Assembly: GCA_021502835.1 (NCBI GenBank)
Contig: JAKFGP010000040.1
Coordinates: 124,001 to 188,000 of the forward strand
Reading direction: 5' to 3'
Source of the DNA: Streptomyces thinghirensis
GTDB taxonomy: Bacteria; Actinomycetota; Actinomycetia; Streptomycetales; Streptomycetaceae
Length of the DNA: 64,000 bases
The translations under genes were made by a program, and so were the position numbers. Below, piece by piece: positions 49,100 to 60,194 of the stretch; within the stretch, counting starts at the first letter, position 1, and each line of letters begins with the position of its first letter. The notes under the pieces are model-generated. The model had not been told where the DNA came from. It saw only the letters and a list, made by a program, of their open reading frames with translations, and ran no database searches.

Positions 49100-51583
49100 A
49101 TGAGCAGCCTCTTTGACGACAGCTTCCTGGCGAGCCTCCAGACCCCCGGGGTCACGAGGAGGAACCTCCGCCGCCGCCCGAGTACGATCACGGACCGGAG
49201 CCGGTTCCGCACGATCTGTTCGCCGGGAAGTTCGACGCGCCGCCGGAGCGGGACGCCCACTACCGGGACGGCGCCCCGCGCCCCGCCCTGGACGCGGCCG
49301 CGCTCCTGGCCGGGCTGAACGAGAACCAGCGCGCCGCCGTCGTCCACTCCGGCTCCCCCGCTGCTCATCGTGGCCGGCGCGGGCTCGGGCAAGACCCGCG
49401 TGCTCACCCACCGCATCGCCCACCTGCTGGCCGAGCGAAGCGTCCACCCCGGCCAGATCCTCGCGATCACCTTCACCAACAAGGCCGCGGGCGAGATGAA
49501 GGAGCGCGTGGAGCAGCTCGTCGGCCCGCGCGCGAACGCGATGTGGGTGATGACCTTCCACAGCGCGTGCGTCCGCATCCTGCGCCGCGAGTCGAAGAAG
49601 CTCGGGTTCACCTCGTCTTTTCTCGATCTACGACGCGGCCGACTCCAAGCGGCTCATGGCGTTGGTCTGCCGCGACCTGGACCTGGACCCCAAGCGCTTC
49701 CCGCCCAAGTCCTTCAGTGCCAAGATCAGCAATCTGAAGAACGAGCTGATCGACGAGGAGGACTTCGCCGCCCAGGCCGCCGACGGTTTCGAGAAGACCG
49801 TCGCGCAGGCCTACGCCCTGTACCAGTCGCGGCTGCGCGAGGCCAACGCCCTCGACTTCGACGACCTGATCATGACGACGGTCAACCTGCTCCGCGCCTT
49901 CCCGGACGTCGCCGAGCACTACCGCCGCCGCTTCCGGCACGTCCTGGTCGACGAGTACCAGGACACCAACCACGCCCAGTACTCCCTGGTCCGCGAGCTC
50001 GTCGGCACCACCGAGCACGCCGTCGACGTGCCGCCCGAGGCCGAGGTCCCGCCCGCCGAGCTGTGCGTGGTGGGCGATGCCGACCAGTCGATCTACGCCT
50101 TCCGCGGCGCCACCATCCGCAACATCCTCCAGTTCGAGGAGGACTACCCGGATGCGACGACGATCCTCCTGGAGCAGAACTACCGCTCCACCCAGACGAT
50201 CCTCACCGCCGCCAACGCGGTCATCGAGCGCAATGAGTCCCGCCGCCCCAAGAACCTGTGGACCAACCAGGGCGCCGGCTCGCAGATCACCGGGTACGTC
50301 GCCGACACCGAGCACGACGAGGCCCAGTTCGTCGCCGACGAGATAGACCGCCTCACCGACGCGGGCGAGGCGAAGGCCGGCGACGTCGCCGTCTTCTACC
50401 GCACCAACGCGCAGTCCCGTGTCTTCGAAGAGGTCTTCATCCGCGTCGGCCTGCCCTACAAGGTCGTCGGCGGCGTCCGCTTCTACGAGCGCAAGGAGGT
50501 CCGGGACGTCCTGGCCTACCTGCGGGTGCTGGCCAACCCCGAGGACTCGGTGCCGCTGCGCCGCATCCTCAACGTCCCAAAGCGCGGCATCGGCGACCGC
50601 GCCGAGGCCATGATCGACGCCCTCTCCCAGCGCGAGAAGATCAGTTTCCCGCAGGCCCTGAAGCGGGTCGACGAGGCGTACGGCATGGCCGCGCGCTCCG
50701 CCAACGCCGTCAAGCGGTTCAACACGCTCATGGAGGACCTCCGTACGATCGTCGAGTCCGGCGCCGGACCGGCGACCGTGCTGGAGGCGATCCTCGAACG
50801 CACCGGCTACCTCGCCGAGTTGCAGGCCTCCACCGACCCGCAGGACGAGACCCGCATCGAGAACCTCCAGGAACTCGCCGCCGTCGCCCTGGAGTTCGAG
50901 CAGGAGCGGGCCGAGAGCGAGGAGACCGGAACGCTGGCCGACTTCCTGGAGAAGGTCGCCCTGGTCGCCGACTCCGACCAGATCCCGGACGAGGAGGACG
51001 GCGACGGCGTCGTCACCCTGATGACCCTGCACACCGCCAAGGGGCTGGAGTTCCCGGTCGTCTTCCTCACGGGCATGGAGGACGGCGTCTTCCCGCACAT
51101 GCGCGCCCTCGGCCAGGCCAAGGAGCTGGAGGAGGAGCGGCGGCTGGCGTACGTCGGCATTACGCGCGCCCGCGAGCGGCTGTACCTGACCCGGTCGACG
51201 CTGCGCAGCGCCTGGGGGCAGCCGTCGTACAACCCGCCCTCGCGCTTCCCTGGAGGAGATCCCGGCACCCCACCTGGAGTGGAAGCGGACCGGGGCGAAC
51301 GGCCCCGCGCCCTCCGCGCCGGTCTCCGGCGTGGCGGCCTCGCTGTCGTCGTCCCGTTCCCGCTCCTCGGCGTCGGGCGCGTCCGGCTTCGCCACCCGCC
51401 GGTCCGCCGAGCAGCCGACGGTCGCACTGTCGGTCGGTGACCGCGTCACGCACGACCAGTTCGGGCTCGGGACGGTGGTCGGGGTCAAGGGAACCGGGTC
51501 GAACGCCGAGGCGACGATTGACTTCGGGGACCCCAAGCCGAAGCGGTTGCCTGCTGCGGTACGCGCCGGTGGAGAAGCTCTGA
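49100..51583 (+). CDS. pcrA: ATP-dependent DNA helicase PcrA (UvrD family)
   Basis: 3'-5' helicase for repair and replication. About 827 residues with SF1 motifs in order: [10 protein letters not shown], Walker [53 protein letters not shown] (Walker B), [60 protein letters not shown], and [20 protein letters not shown]. The Ser-rich linker and C-terminal [20 protein letters not shown] with [13 protein letters not shown] form the usual Tudor-like RNAP-binding tail. Frame breaks near 49160, 49358, 49618, 51250 and 51548. Start ATG 49100 with GGAGAG just upstream. Confidence 0.95.
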
Positions 51584-51758
51584 GGGTGCGCTGGGGGGGG
51601 ACTGGCGGGCGCGTGCGGGCGGCTTGAGTACCCGTACGTCGTCCGGGTGCCGGTCTGGATGGAGGCCCGGTCCGGACCGGGACCCGGCCTCGTTCGGGGC
51701 CCGGCCCGGTTCGGGTATCGGCCCGGTTCGGGATCCGGCCTGCTGAGACGCTACGGCG
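51584..51758. repeat. Imperfect direct repeats downstream of pcrA
   Basis: Degenerate copies of GGCCCGGTTCGGG-type units between about 51665 and 51740, between the convergent pcrA and M23 genes. No clean hairpin. Confidence 0.5.
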
Positions 51759-53438
51759 TCACGACGGGTTGAGGCCGTGGCTGCGCAGCCACGAGAGCGG
51801 GTCGATCGCCGAGCCGCCCGAGGGACGCACCTCGAAGTGCAGGTGCGGTCCGGTCGAGTTGCCCGAGTTGCCGGAGAACGCGATCGCGTCGCCGGCCTTC
51901 ACCGTCGTACCGGAGGGGACCTGGTAGCTGGAGAGGTGGCAGTACCACGTCTCCGTGCCGTCCTTCGCGGTCACGATCATCATGTTCCCGTACGCGCTGT
52001 TGTACTGCGTGCGGACCGTGCCGTCGGTCGCGGCCATCACCGTCGTGCCGTACGAGACGGGGAAGTCGATGCCGCTGTGCACGGACATCCAGTTGATGCC
52101 GGCCTGGCCGTAGTACGCGCTGAGGCCGTGCTGGGCGACCGGGAGCGCGAACTTGGGGCGCAGCCGCTCCTTGCGGGCCGCCTCCTCCGCCGCCTGCCTC
52201 TTCTCGGCGGCCTGCTGGGCCTTGAGGTCGATGCGTTCCTGCGTCCGGCTGGCCCGGTCGGCGAAGTCGTCGGCTCCGGCGGCGAGGCTCGTGAGCTGGG
52301 TGTCCAGTTTGTTGTTGGCGGTGGACGGCTTGACCGGCGCGGCTTCCGCGCCGCCGCCCGCGTCCGCCGCGGAGGCCGTGGTCTCCGTGCCGTCGTCGCC
52401 GGTCAGGCCACCGACGGAGGCGGCGGCGATACCGGCGACGCTCATCACGCAGGCCGACGGTACGGCGATGGTCATCAGTGCCGAGCGCTTGGCTGGCTGG
52501 CGGCGGCGGGGAACGCGACCCGCCGCCGGGAGGCGGTGCGTGCGGCCGGGATCCGGGCGGCCGGGGTGACCTCTTCCTGGCCTTCCAGGAGAACGGTCAC
52601 GGTGGGAAGTTCGCCGGTGGCGGCCAACCCGTCGTCGTGCGGGCCGGGTTCATCCGGCGGCGGGTGGCGCGTCCGGCGCGGCGTTCTCCGGCGCTTGCGG
52701 CGTCTCCGGTGCATCCGGGGCCAGCGGTGTCTGCGCCGTGGTGCCGTCGGAGTTCCACTGCGTGGCGTCGTAGGCGCCGGTGTCGAACGTGCCGGTCGCG
52801 AAGGTGCCGGTCCCATAGGCGCCGGTCTCGTAGGTACCGGTTTCCAGGGCGTCGGTCGTGAAGGCGCCGGCCGCGAAAGTTCCGGTCGCGAAGGCGCTGG
52901 TTTCGAAAGTGCCGGTGTCGAAGGTCTGTGTGCCCCAGTCCCACTGCTGGGTCCCGTCGGACGGATCGCCCGACTGGTCCGGCTGGGCCCAGGCGCCGGT
53001 GTCCCACTGACCGGTGGCCTCGACGCTCGTGGCCTGCGGTGGCACGGAGGCTGGCTGCTGGACGTTCGTCCATGTGGTCGTGTCGTAGGCGCCGGTGTCG
53101 TAGGCGGCGTGGTGCTGGGCCGCGTACGCGTCGTAGCTCGGGGACTGCCCGCTGCCGGTGGACCACTGGGTGGCGTCGTAGGAACCCGTGGTGTCGTACG
53201 AGCCCGCGGTGTCGTAACCGCCGGTGTCCTGCCCCGGGAGGCTGCCGAAGAGAGGGTCGGCGTCGAAGGTGGCCGTGGCGGTGGCGCCGGTGGAAAAACC
53301 AGTGGTGTCGTAGCCGCCGTACGTGGTGAGGTCGCCGTACTGGGCTTCCCCTGTGCCGTACGACGCGTACTGCGCCGGATCGGCGTCGGAAGCCGAGGCC
53401 GGGGTGGTCATGGTCCCCGACGGGTGACGGTCGTTCAC
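51759..53438 (-). CDS. Membrane-anchored M23 peptidoglycan endopeptidase with repetitive cytoplasmic N-terminus
   Basis: About 559 residues. The N-terminal 270 residues are Thr/Gly/Tyr/Asp-rich and repetitive (YDTTGFSTGATATATF, then pentapeptide-period repeats, then Pro-rich), with no signal peptide. A basic stretch (RTASRRRVAFPAAA) and membrane helix (MTIAVPSACVMSVAGIAAAS) follow; beyond it a coiled segment (RIDLKAQQAAEKRQAAEEAA) and the M23 domain (WMSVHSGIDFPVSYGTTVMA, YCHLSSYQVPSGTTVKAGDA, GNSTGPHLHFEVRPSGGSAI) with zinc ligands His and Asp in HSGID and His in HLHFEV. So the catalytic part is extracytoplasmic. Frame breaks near 52650 and 52490. GTG start at 53438 (MNDRHPSGTMTTP). Confidence 0.85.
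52771..52925 (-). repeat. Ten 15-bp repeats coding pentapeptide-period sequence
   Basis: 15-bp units of the type GGTGCCGGTCGCGAA, read on the minus strand as F/Y-x-T-G-A/T: FDTGTFETSAFATGTFAAGA, FTTDALETGTYETGAYGTGT, FATGTFDTGAYD. In frame with the M23 protein's cytoplasmic region. Confidence 0.85.
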
Positions 53439-53668
53439 CAACTTCTCTTTCGCCTCGACAACAGGGGCTGCCAGAGCAGTGCGGCGACTGTACCCGGCGG
53501 TATACGGGCACGACAATCTTCGTCAGGTTTCACGCGTGAAGGAAACGGGCAATCGGCCGTGTTTTGGGGGACGGCGGGCACGAGTTTGGCTTTGTGTTCG
53601 AGGTTTGTTCGATGCTGAACGGGTTGTGTCCGCCGAGTTCCGCGGTCTTCGGGCAGTCTCAGCGCCTC

Positions 53669-54632
53669 TCAGGCGACCGTCAGGCCTCCGTCCCGCTTGC
53701 CGGACTCCGGGTCCGCCTCCGGCGCGTCGGTGTCGAGCGCCTGGCGAATTCCGGTGGCCACGGCGGGGTGCACGGGCAGCGCGAGATGGCCGATGCCGCT
53801 CACCCGTACGTTCTGCACGGTCAGGTCGGGGTGATCCAGGCAGGCCGTCTCCAGCGGGTCCATCACGCGGTCCAGGTCGCTCCAGAAGCTGACGAACTGC
53901 GTACGGCAGCCGGGCGAGGGGCGGGTCAGCTCCTCGAGTACCGCCGACCCGGGGCGCATCTGGCGCACGATCGGGTGCGCGTTCGCCAGCGGGACCACCC
54001 GGGTGCCGGTGTGCGGGGTGCCGAGCGTCACGAGTGTCCGGACGCGGAGGTCTCCGGCGAGGCGCTGCACGTAGTAGCGCGCGATCAGCCCGCCGAGGCT
54101 GTGTCCCACGATGTCGACCCGCTCACTGCCCGTCCGCTGACAGATCTCTTCCACGTGCCGGCCGAGCAACTCGGCCGCGGTGCGGATGTCGCAGGTCAGC
54201 GGGGAGTAGTTCAGCGATTCGATCTGGTGTCTGCCGTGCTGCGCCAGGCTGCGGCGCAGGAGGAGGAAGACCGAGCGGTTGTCGATGAAGCCGTGCAGCA
54301 GGATGACCGGGGGGCTGGTGCGGGCCGGGAGGCGGGGAGTGGGAGGAGAGGGCTGCGGGTCCTGGGACTCCGTCGTCGGGAGTGTGCACACCGGGCGGCG
54401 CTCCTGAATGATCCCCGAGGGGTAGAGGAAAAGGTGCCCGGCGAGGATCGCGACCTCCAGGGCGCTTGCCTTCAGGAGGGTCAGGGAAAGCCCGGTCAGC
54501 CGGCCCGGCAGGGCTGCCAGCTCCGGTAGCCCCAGTCCTGGTAGTCCCCGTAGCCCCGGCAGTCCCGGTAGTCCTGGCAGGAAACGCTGACAAAGCGGGA
54601 GAAGGGGGCAGTGCTGCCGTGGTGACCTTCAT
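53669..54632 (-). CDS. Alpha/beta hydrolase, lipase-like
   Basis: About 320 residues. Oxyanion/nucleophile elbow as VDIVGHSLGGLIARYYVQRL (GHSLGG), upstream PVILLHGFIDNRSVFLLLRR, and downstream LVTLGTPHTGTRVVPLANAH and a C-terminal SGIGHLALPVHPAVATG with the catalytic His. This is the secreted/membrane triacylglycerol lipase-like group of Streptomyces. The N-terminus (MKVTTAALPP) passes a frame break near 54580 into an LPG/LRG repeat (FLPGLPGLPGLRGLPGLGLP) and a hydrophobic anchor (LTLLKASALEVAILAGHLFL). Start ATG 54632 with AGGAGGTC upstream. The catalytic acid is not assigned. Confidence 0.83.
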
Positions 54633-55160
54633 GGGCCGACCTCCTGTCGGCACGCGCAGGGACGCCTCTGTCCCCCGTGTGCCCTCGTGGAGAGCCGTGA
54701 CACCAGTGATTGGTGATGTTTGCGAGGTTTGCCCGTACGGGCGTGCCGATATGCCGCGTCAGCGCTCTGTGGGCCCTGTGAGCCCTGTGGTGTCGGTGAT
54801 GCGGCGACGAGGCCCGCTGCTGCCCTGTCCTGCCCTCGCTGCGGCTCTCCGTGCGCGTGTTGCCGCCGCGCCCCGGAACTGCTCGCGGCGAACGTGTCCC
54901 ACCGTGTGATTTCCCCCTCTGTATCCACCGTGAAACTGCCGGTTGCGGGATGCTGGCGATAACGTTCGTTCACTTCCCCGGACGATGTGGTGCGGGGCGT
55001 CTGTGCCACGGAGGCGTGCACTCCGCGCGAGCAGTGCATGATCCATGCACTGATGGGCGCCTTGTGTGCGCCGTGCTGCTGTGTACGGCGTCGGCGAAGT
55101 GTGCGGTACTTGTCACGGATGGATGTAGTCGATGGATGTAGTCGCTTCATGGAGGCAGTG
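54633..55160. other. 528-base gap before icmB
   Basis: No gene supported. Contains the palindrome at 55032-55052 and a 13-bp direct repeat GATGGATGTAGTC (55119-55131 and 55132-55144) just before icmB. Frames on both strands show no family resemblance. Confidence 0.5.
55032..55052. promoter_or_regulatory. 21-bp perfect dyad, operator-like
   Basis: CAGTGCATG-ATC-CATGCACTG, 108 bases before the icmB ATG. As RNA it would be a 9-bp hairpin with a 3-base loop; as DNA it suits a dimeric regulator. Confidence 0.5.
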
Positions 55161-55577
<417 letters not shown>

Positions 55578-55755
55578 CCGCCTGGTCTCCGGCGGCGCGG
55601 GCCACCTAGCCTCCGGCGGCGACGGCCGCGCACGATGGCCGGTGCCGACAGGCGACTGTCCACGGGCGCCGACACGACACGGCCGCTGCCGACACGGCAC
55701 GGCCGGTGCCGGCAGCACAGGGCCGGCGTCGGCAGCCCAAGGGCGGGGCTGGGTC

Positions 55756-55809
55756 GCGGGTGGCGCGGGTGGCGCGGGTGGCGCGGGTGGCGTGGGCGGC
55801 ACGGGTGGC
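55756..55809. repeat. Six 9-bp tandem repeats between icmB and the DUF5691 gene
   Basis: GCGGGTGGC in four perfect copies (55756-55791) then two near copies to 55809, in the gap between two convergent genes. Flanked by degenerate GACACGGCC-type repeats at 55674-55730. Confidence 0.8.
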
Positions 55810-55846
55810 ACCGCTGGGCGCCGGGCGGAGCGACCCGCCCCTGGCA

Positions 55847-57487
55847 TCAACGCCGACGCTCCTCCTGACCGGCCCCCAACTCCTCGGCCATCGCGGCACG
55901 CAACCGCAATGTCCTCACGAGCCGCTGGAACGCCTCCGCCCAGTACCCGCCGGCGCCCGGCGACGCGTCCTCCGGTTCGTCCGGTATCGCCAGCAGGCCG
56001 TCGAGGCGGCCCGCCTCCGAGGGGGTCGAGGCAGCGCTCGGCCAGCCCCATGACGCCGCTGAAACTCCATGGGTAGCTTCCGGCGTCACGGGCGATGTTG
56101 AGCGCGTCGACCACCGCCCGTCCGAGCGGCGGGGCCCACGGCACCCCGCACATCCCGAGCAGCTGGAACGCCTCGGACAGACCGTGCGTCGCTATGAACC
56201 CGGCGACCCACTCGGCCCGCTCTCCGGCGTCGAGGGTCCCGAGCAGTTTGGCCCGCTCGGCAAGGGACACCGCGCCCGGCCCCCCGCCTCGGGTGCCGTG
56301 GGTGCTCCCAGCAGCGCCCTCGCCCACGCGCCGTTCCGCTGCCGTACCGCGGCCCGGCACCACGCGGCGTGCAGGTCGCTCCGCCAGTCGTCCGTCACCG
56401 GCAGGGCGGCGATCTCCTCGGGGGTGCGTCCACCGAGCCGAGCCGACCAGGTCCTGAGCGGCGCCGCCTCCACCAACTGGCCGAACCACCACGACCGTTC
56501 CCCCGCCCCGAGGGCGGCTTGGCCACGACGCCGTCCCGCTCCATGCCCGCGTCGCACTCGTGCGGCGCCTCGACGGCGATCGCAGGTGGGGACAGTGCGC
56601 GGTCGAGGGACACGCACGTCACGGCCCGCGCCGCCATCCGCGCGGCGAGCGCCGAATCGGGCAGCGCCGACAGCAACTCCGCGGCCGTCGCCCGTACGTT
56701 GCGGCTGCGGTCGGCCAGGGCCTGCTCCAGGAACGGCTCGTCCGCCTGCTCCAGCCCCGTCCGCAGCGAGTCGAGGAACATCAGCCGGTCCTCGGCCCGC
56801 TCGGTGACCCAGGTCGAGGCCAGCAGTTCGCGCGCGGTGGCGGGATCGCGGGCGCGCAGGGACGCCAGCAGGGCGACCCGCTCGGCGAACAGGCCCTCCT
56901 CCCAGAGCCGACGTACCCGCTCCGTGGCCTCGGGGCCGGGCAGTGCGGTGCCTCCGCCCGGCGTCGCGCGCAGGGCGAACCGCCAGTCAGGATTCAGCCG
57001 GGCCAGCCACAGGGCGCGGGGCCCCGCGAACGTCAGCGCCGCCGGACGCAGGTCCGTACGCCCCCGTGCCGCGTCCAGCAGGGCCGGGACCGCCTGGGGC
57101 GGTGCCGCGAAACCGCGGGCGTTCGCCGTCGCCAGCCACTGGGGCAGCAGCTCCATCAGGTCGGGCGCGGTGCCTCTGCGGCCGCCGCCCGCCGTCCCGG
57201 GGCGATCGGTGAGCAGCATCGTGAGCCGGTGGGCGGCCGCGGCCGGCAGCGGTGGGCGGGGATCCTCGGGAGCCGGTTCGGGGCGCCGGGCCGCGCGGGC
57301 CGGGCACAGTCCGGCGCGCCGGCGAACGGTCTCCGCCGCCGCCGCGTCCAGCAGCGCCACCGGTGCGCGCGGGCCGGGCTCGCAGCCCGGGGGGAGTGCG
57401 CCGGTCCGTGCCGAGCAGCGCCGAGGTGACGAGTTCCTCCCAGAGGCCCGGCACGGGCGCGTCCGCGGGAACGGGCGTCCTGGTCAT
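55847..57487 (-). CDS. DUF5691-family protein of the MoxR-VWA system
   Basis: About 547 residues, helical-repeat protein. Segments: LWEELVTSALLGTDRRTPPG at the N-terminus, ALLDAAAAETVRRRAGLCPA, LMELLPQWLATANARGFAAP, ALWLARLNPDWRFALRATPG, ERVALLASLRARDPATAREL, DRSRNVRATAAELLSALPDS, ARMAARAVTCVSLDRALSPP, and a HEAT-like C-terminal half (LHAAWCRAAVRQRNGAWARA, FIATHGLSEAFQLLGMCGVP). Frame breaks near 57392, 56520, 56440, 56275 and 56025. Start ATG 57487. It lies 45 bases after the SWIM gene on the same strand. The family is defined by this gene neighbourhood; biochemical function is unknown. Confidence 0.85.
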
Positions 57488-57531
57488 GCGGTCCCCTTCC
57501 GCTCGCATTGCGTTTCCATACGTGGGACGGG

Positions 57532-58890
57532 TCAGCACAGCGGCACCGCCGGGCCCGGTCCGGCCGGCCATGCCGTCAGCGGCGTGAAGCCCCGGTGGCC
57601 GCACTCGCCGAAGACCTTGACGGGCGCGCCGCCCGACAGGGCGACCAGGCGCCACAGGCCCGGACGGTTTCCGGCCGCCGGGGTGAGCGGCAGCGCCGTG
57701 TCCCCGTCGGCGTCCGCCAGTTGCCAGTGGTCGCCGTCCGGTACCGGGACGACCTGATCCAGGGTCACCGGCACCGACTCCAGCCACGGGTCGTCGCGGA
57801 GGGCCTCGCCGTAACGACCGGCCGCCTGAGACGTCGTCATCCCTTTCGGGCGCAGCTCCGTGGGGATGGGCGGCGCGAACTGTCTGCCCAGGGCGGCTCG
57901 CTGCTGCCCGGCGCCCGGATACGCCGACACCTCCGCATCGAGGGCCAGCCCCACCGGCAGCGCCGGTTCCGGGGCCCGGCCGCGGCGCCGTAGGAGAGGA
58001 GCAGTACGGCGCGTTCCGTCTGCGCGCCGTACAGCCAGATGCGACGGGTCGTCAGCCGTGCGTCCGCCGTGTCGTACTGGGGAGAGGACCAACCAGCGGT
58101 CCCGTACCGCAGGGCCGTCCGCGGACGCCGACAGGCCGACGCGTGCACGGACCGTCGCCGCCAGGCCGTCCGGCAACTGCTCACGGCGCAGCCAGCCCTG
58201 GTCGAGAAGATGGAGAAGGGCGCACTCCTCCAGCAGGCGGACCGGCCATCCGGAGCCGGACGACGGTGTGGTGCCCAACTCCCCGCACACGCGAGGCCAG
58301 CCCCGAAGCCTGGGCGTCGACCATACAGGGCCGCCGTCTCCTCCCACAGCTCATAGCCCGTCTGCTCGGCGCCGGCCAGGCCGCCGCGCAGCAGGTCCGT
58401 CAGGCGCTGCTCCAGCTCCGTCGCGCCCGCGGTGATCCGCCCGGCCCGCTGCTCCGCCCGGCGCCGCGCCGCCTCCGGATCGGCGGTCCCGGCGGCGGAT
58501 CCGGTTGAGCCCGCCGTCCTCTTCTCCTCCGCGCGCTCGCGCCGTCCGGCGATCCACCGCTCCGCCCAGTCGGGCGCCTTCGCCCCCGCCACCACATCGT
58601 CGTCACCCGCCCAGAGCAGCAGCAGTCCGAGCGCGTGCTTGCACGGGAACTTGCGGCTCGGACAACCGCACTTGTACGCGGGCCCGGACAGGTCCGAGAT
58701 GTCGACGACCGTCTGATACGGCTCGCTGCCGCTGCCCTTGCACAGCCCCCCACACGGCCCCCTCGTCGGAACTCCCCACCTCGGACCACGGCCCTGCCGT
58801 GCCGAGTCTGCCGCCCGCTCTGCGTGACGCGGCGTCAGGCGCCAGTGCCAGCACCTGGTCCGCGGTCCAGCGCACCCCCTGCTGAGTCAT
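57532..58890 (-). CDS. SWIM zinc-finger protein of the MoxR-VWA system
   Basis: About 453 residues. N-terminus MTQQGVRWTADQVLALAPDA, then the SWIM motif CxCxnCxH in YKCGCPSRKFPCKHALGLLL, a coiled stretch (RRAEQRAGRITAGATELEQR), LADLLRGGLA-like helices, and a beta-rich C-terminal half (WLRREQLPDGLAATVRARVG, WLVLSPVRHGGRTADDPSHL, VPDGDHWQLADADGDTALPL). SWIM fingers bind DNA or protein; here the partner is likely another protein of the system. Frame breaks near 58745, 58325 and 58000. Start ATG 58890, in the divergent region facing the MoxR gene. Confidence 0.87.
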
Positions 58891-58909
58891 GCCATCGAAG
58901 GTAGGTCCC

Positions 58910-58967
58910 GCCACTGACAATCGACCGATCGAGAGCGTTTGTGCAGGTCAGAGCGATTGTCAGTGGC
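58910..58967. promoter_or_regulatory. Perfect 14-bp inverted repeat between divergent operons
   Basis: GCCACTGACAATCG at 58910-58923 and its exact complement CGATTGTCAGTGGC at 58954-58967, 30 bases apart (centre to centre 44 bases, close to four helical turns). It sits in the 131-base region between the SWIM gene and the MoxR gene, so one factor could control both arms. Confidence 0.75.
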
Positions 58968-59021
58968 GTGGTGCACCGTGGATGACAGATCGAACCGGCC
59001 GAGCTGGAGGGGGAATCAGCC

Positions 59022-60194
59022 ATGCCTGTGTCCGTAGAACCGACGCCCGCGGGACCGACGCCCGTTGAACCGCCGACCGTCGACCCGGGCCGGAGTGGGT
59101 CCGCGCCCGGGGCGGAGATGTTGCGGCCGCACGCCGAGGACGCCTTCGCGGCCGAACTCGCCGCGCTGGCCGCGCAGGACGACCGCCCGCGTCCGGCCCG
59201 CTGGCGGCTGTCGCCGTGGGCCGTCGCCACCTACCTGCTCGGCGGCACCCTGCCCGACTTGGCACGGTGATCACCCCGAAGTACGTGGGCCCGCGCCGCA
59301 TCGTCGAGGTCGCCGTCACCACGCTCGCCACCGACCGCGCCCTGCTCCTGCTCGGTGTGCCCGGCACCGCGAAGACCTGGGTGTCGGAACACCTCGCGGC
59401 GGCCGTCAGCGGCGACTCGACCCTGCTGGTGCAGGGCACGGCCGGCACACCCGAGGAGGCGATCCGCTACGGCTGGAACTACGCGCAGCTCCTCGCCAAT
59501 GGGCCCAGCCGCGGCGCGCTCGTGCCCAGCCCGGTCATGCGGGCCATGGCGGACGGCATGACCGCCCGGGTGGAGGAACTGACCCGTATCCCGGCCGACG
59601 TGCAGGACACGCTCATCACGATCCTGTCGGAGAAGATCCTGCCGATACCGGAGCTGGGCCAGGAGGTGCAGGCGGTCCGCGGCTTCAACCTGATCGCCAC
59701 CGCCAACGACCGCGACCGCGGGGTCAACGAGCTGTCCAGCGCCCTGCGCCGCCGCTTCAACACCGTGGTGCTGCCGCTGCCGGAGACCGCCGAGGCCGAG
59801 GTCGAGATCGTCTCCCGCCGCGTCGACGAGATCGGCCGCTCCCTCGACCTGCCGTCGGCGCCCGACGGCATCGACGAGATCCGCCGTGTCGTCACCGTCT
59901 TCCGCGAGCTGCGCGACGGACTGACGAGTGACGGGCGTACAGAAGCTGAAGTCGCCCAGCGGCACGCTGTCGACGGCCGAAGCCATCTCCGTCGTCACAG
60001 GCGGCCTCGCGCTGGCCGCCCATTTCGGCGACGGGGTGCTGCGGTCCGGCGACGTCGCCGCGGGCATCCTCGGCGCCGTCGTCCGCGACCCGGCCGCCGA
60101 CCGCGTCATCTGGCAGGAGTACCTGGAGACGGTCGTCCGCGAGCGCGACGGCTGGAAGGACTTCTACCGGGCGTGCCGGGAGGTGAGCGCGTGA
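59022..60194 (+). CDS. MoxR-family AAA+ ATPase of the DUF5682/VWA system
   Basis: About 390 residues. N-terminal Pro/Gly tail and a helical stretch (AEDAFAAELAALAAQDDRPR, WRLSPWAVATYLLGGTLPD), then the MoxR core: Walker A LLLLGVPGTAKTWVSEHLAA, VQGTAGTPEEAIRYGWNYAQ, a Walker B-like region (ELTRIPADVQDTLITILSEK), sensor 1 GFNLIATANDRDRGVNELSS, and the arginine finger ALRRRFNTVVLPLPETAEAE; then a C-terminal lid helix bundle (LSTAEAISVVTGGLALAAHF, REDGWKDFYRACREVSA-like). MoxR ATPases act as chaperones for VWA-domain partners. Frame breaks near 59265 and 59935. Start ATG 59022 with GGAGGGGG upstream. The stop overlaps the DUF5682 start as GTGA. Confidence 0.9.

Noticed and set aside
51584..51758. 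Terminator after pcrA
   Set aside because: The repeats are direct, not inverted, and give no clean stem.
53440..53640. Second c-di-AMP riboswitch before the M23 peptidase gene
   Set aside because: None of the conserved aptamer blocks found at 48693-48813 occur here.
55600..55846. Gly- or Ala-rich repetitive protein from the 9-bp repeats
   Set aside because: Every frame is repetitive because 9 is divisible by 3; there is no start with a ribosome site and no non-repeat domain.
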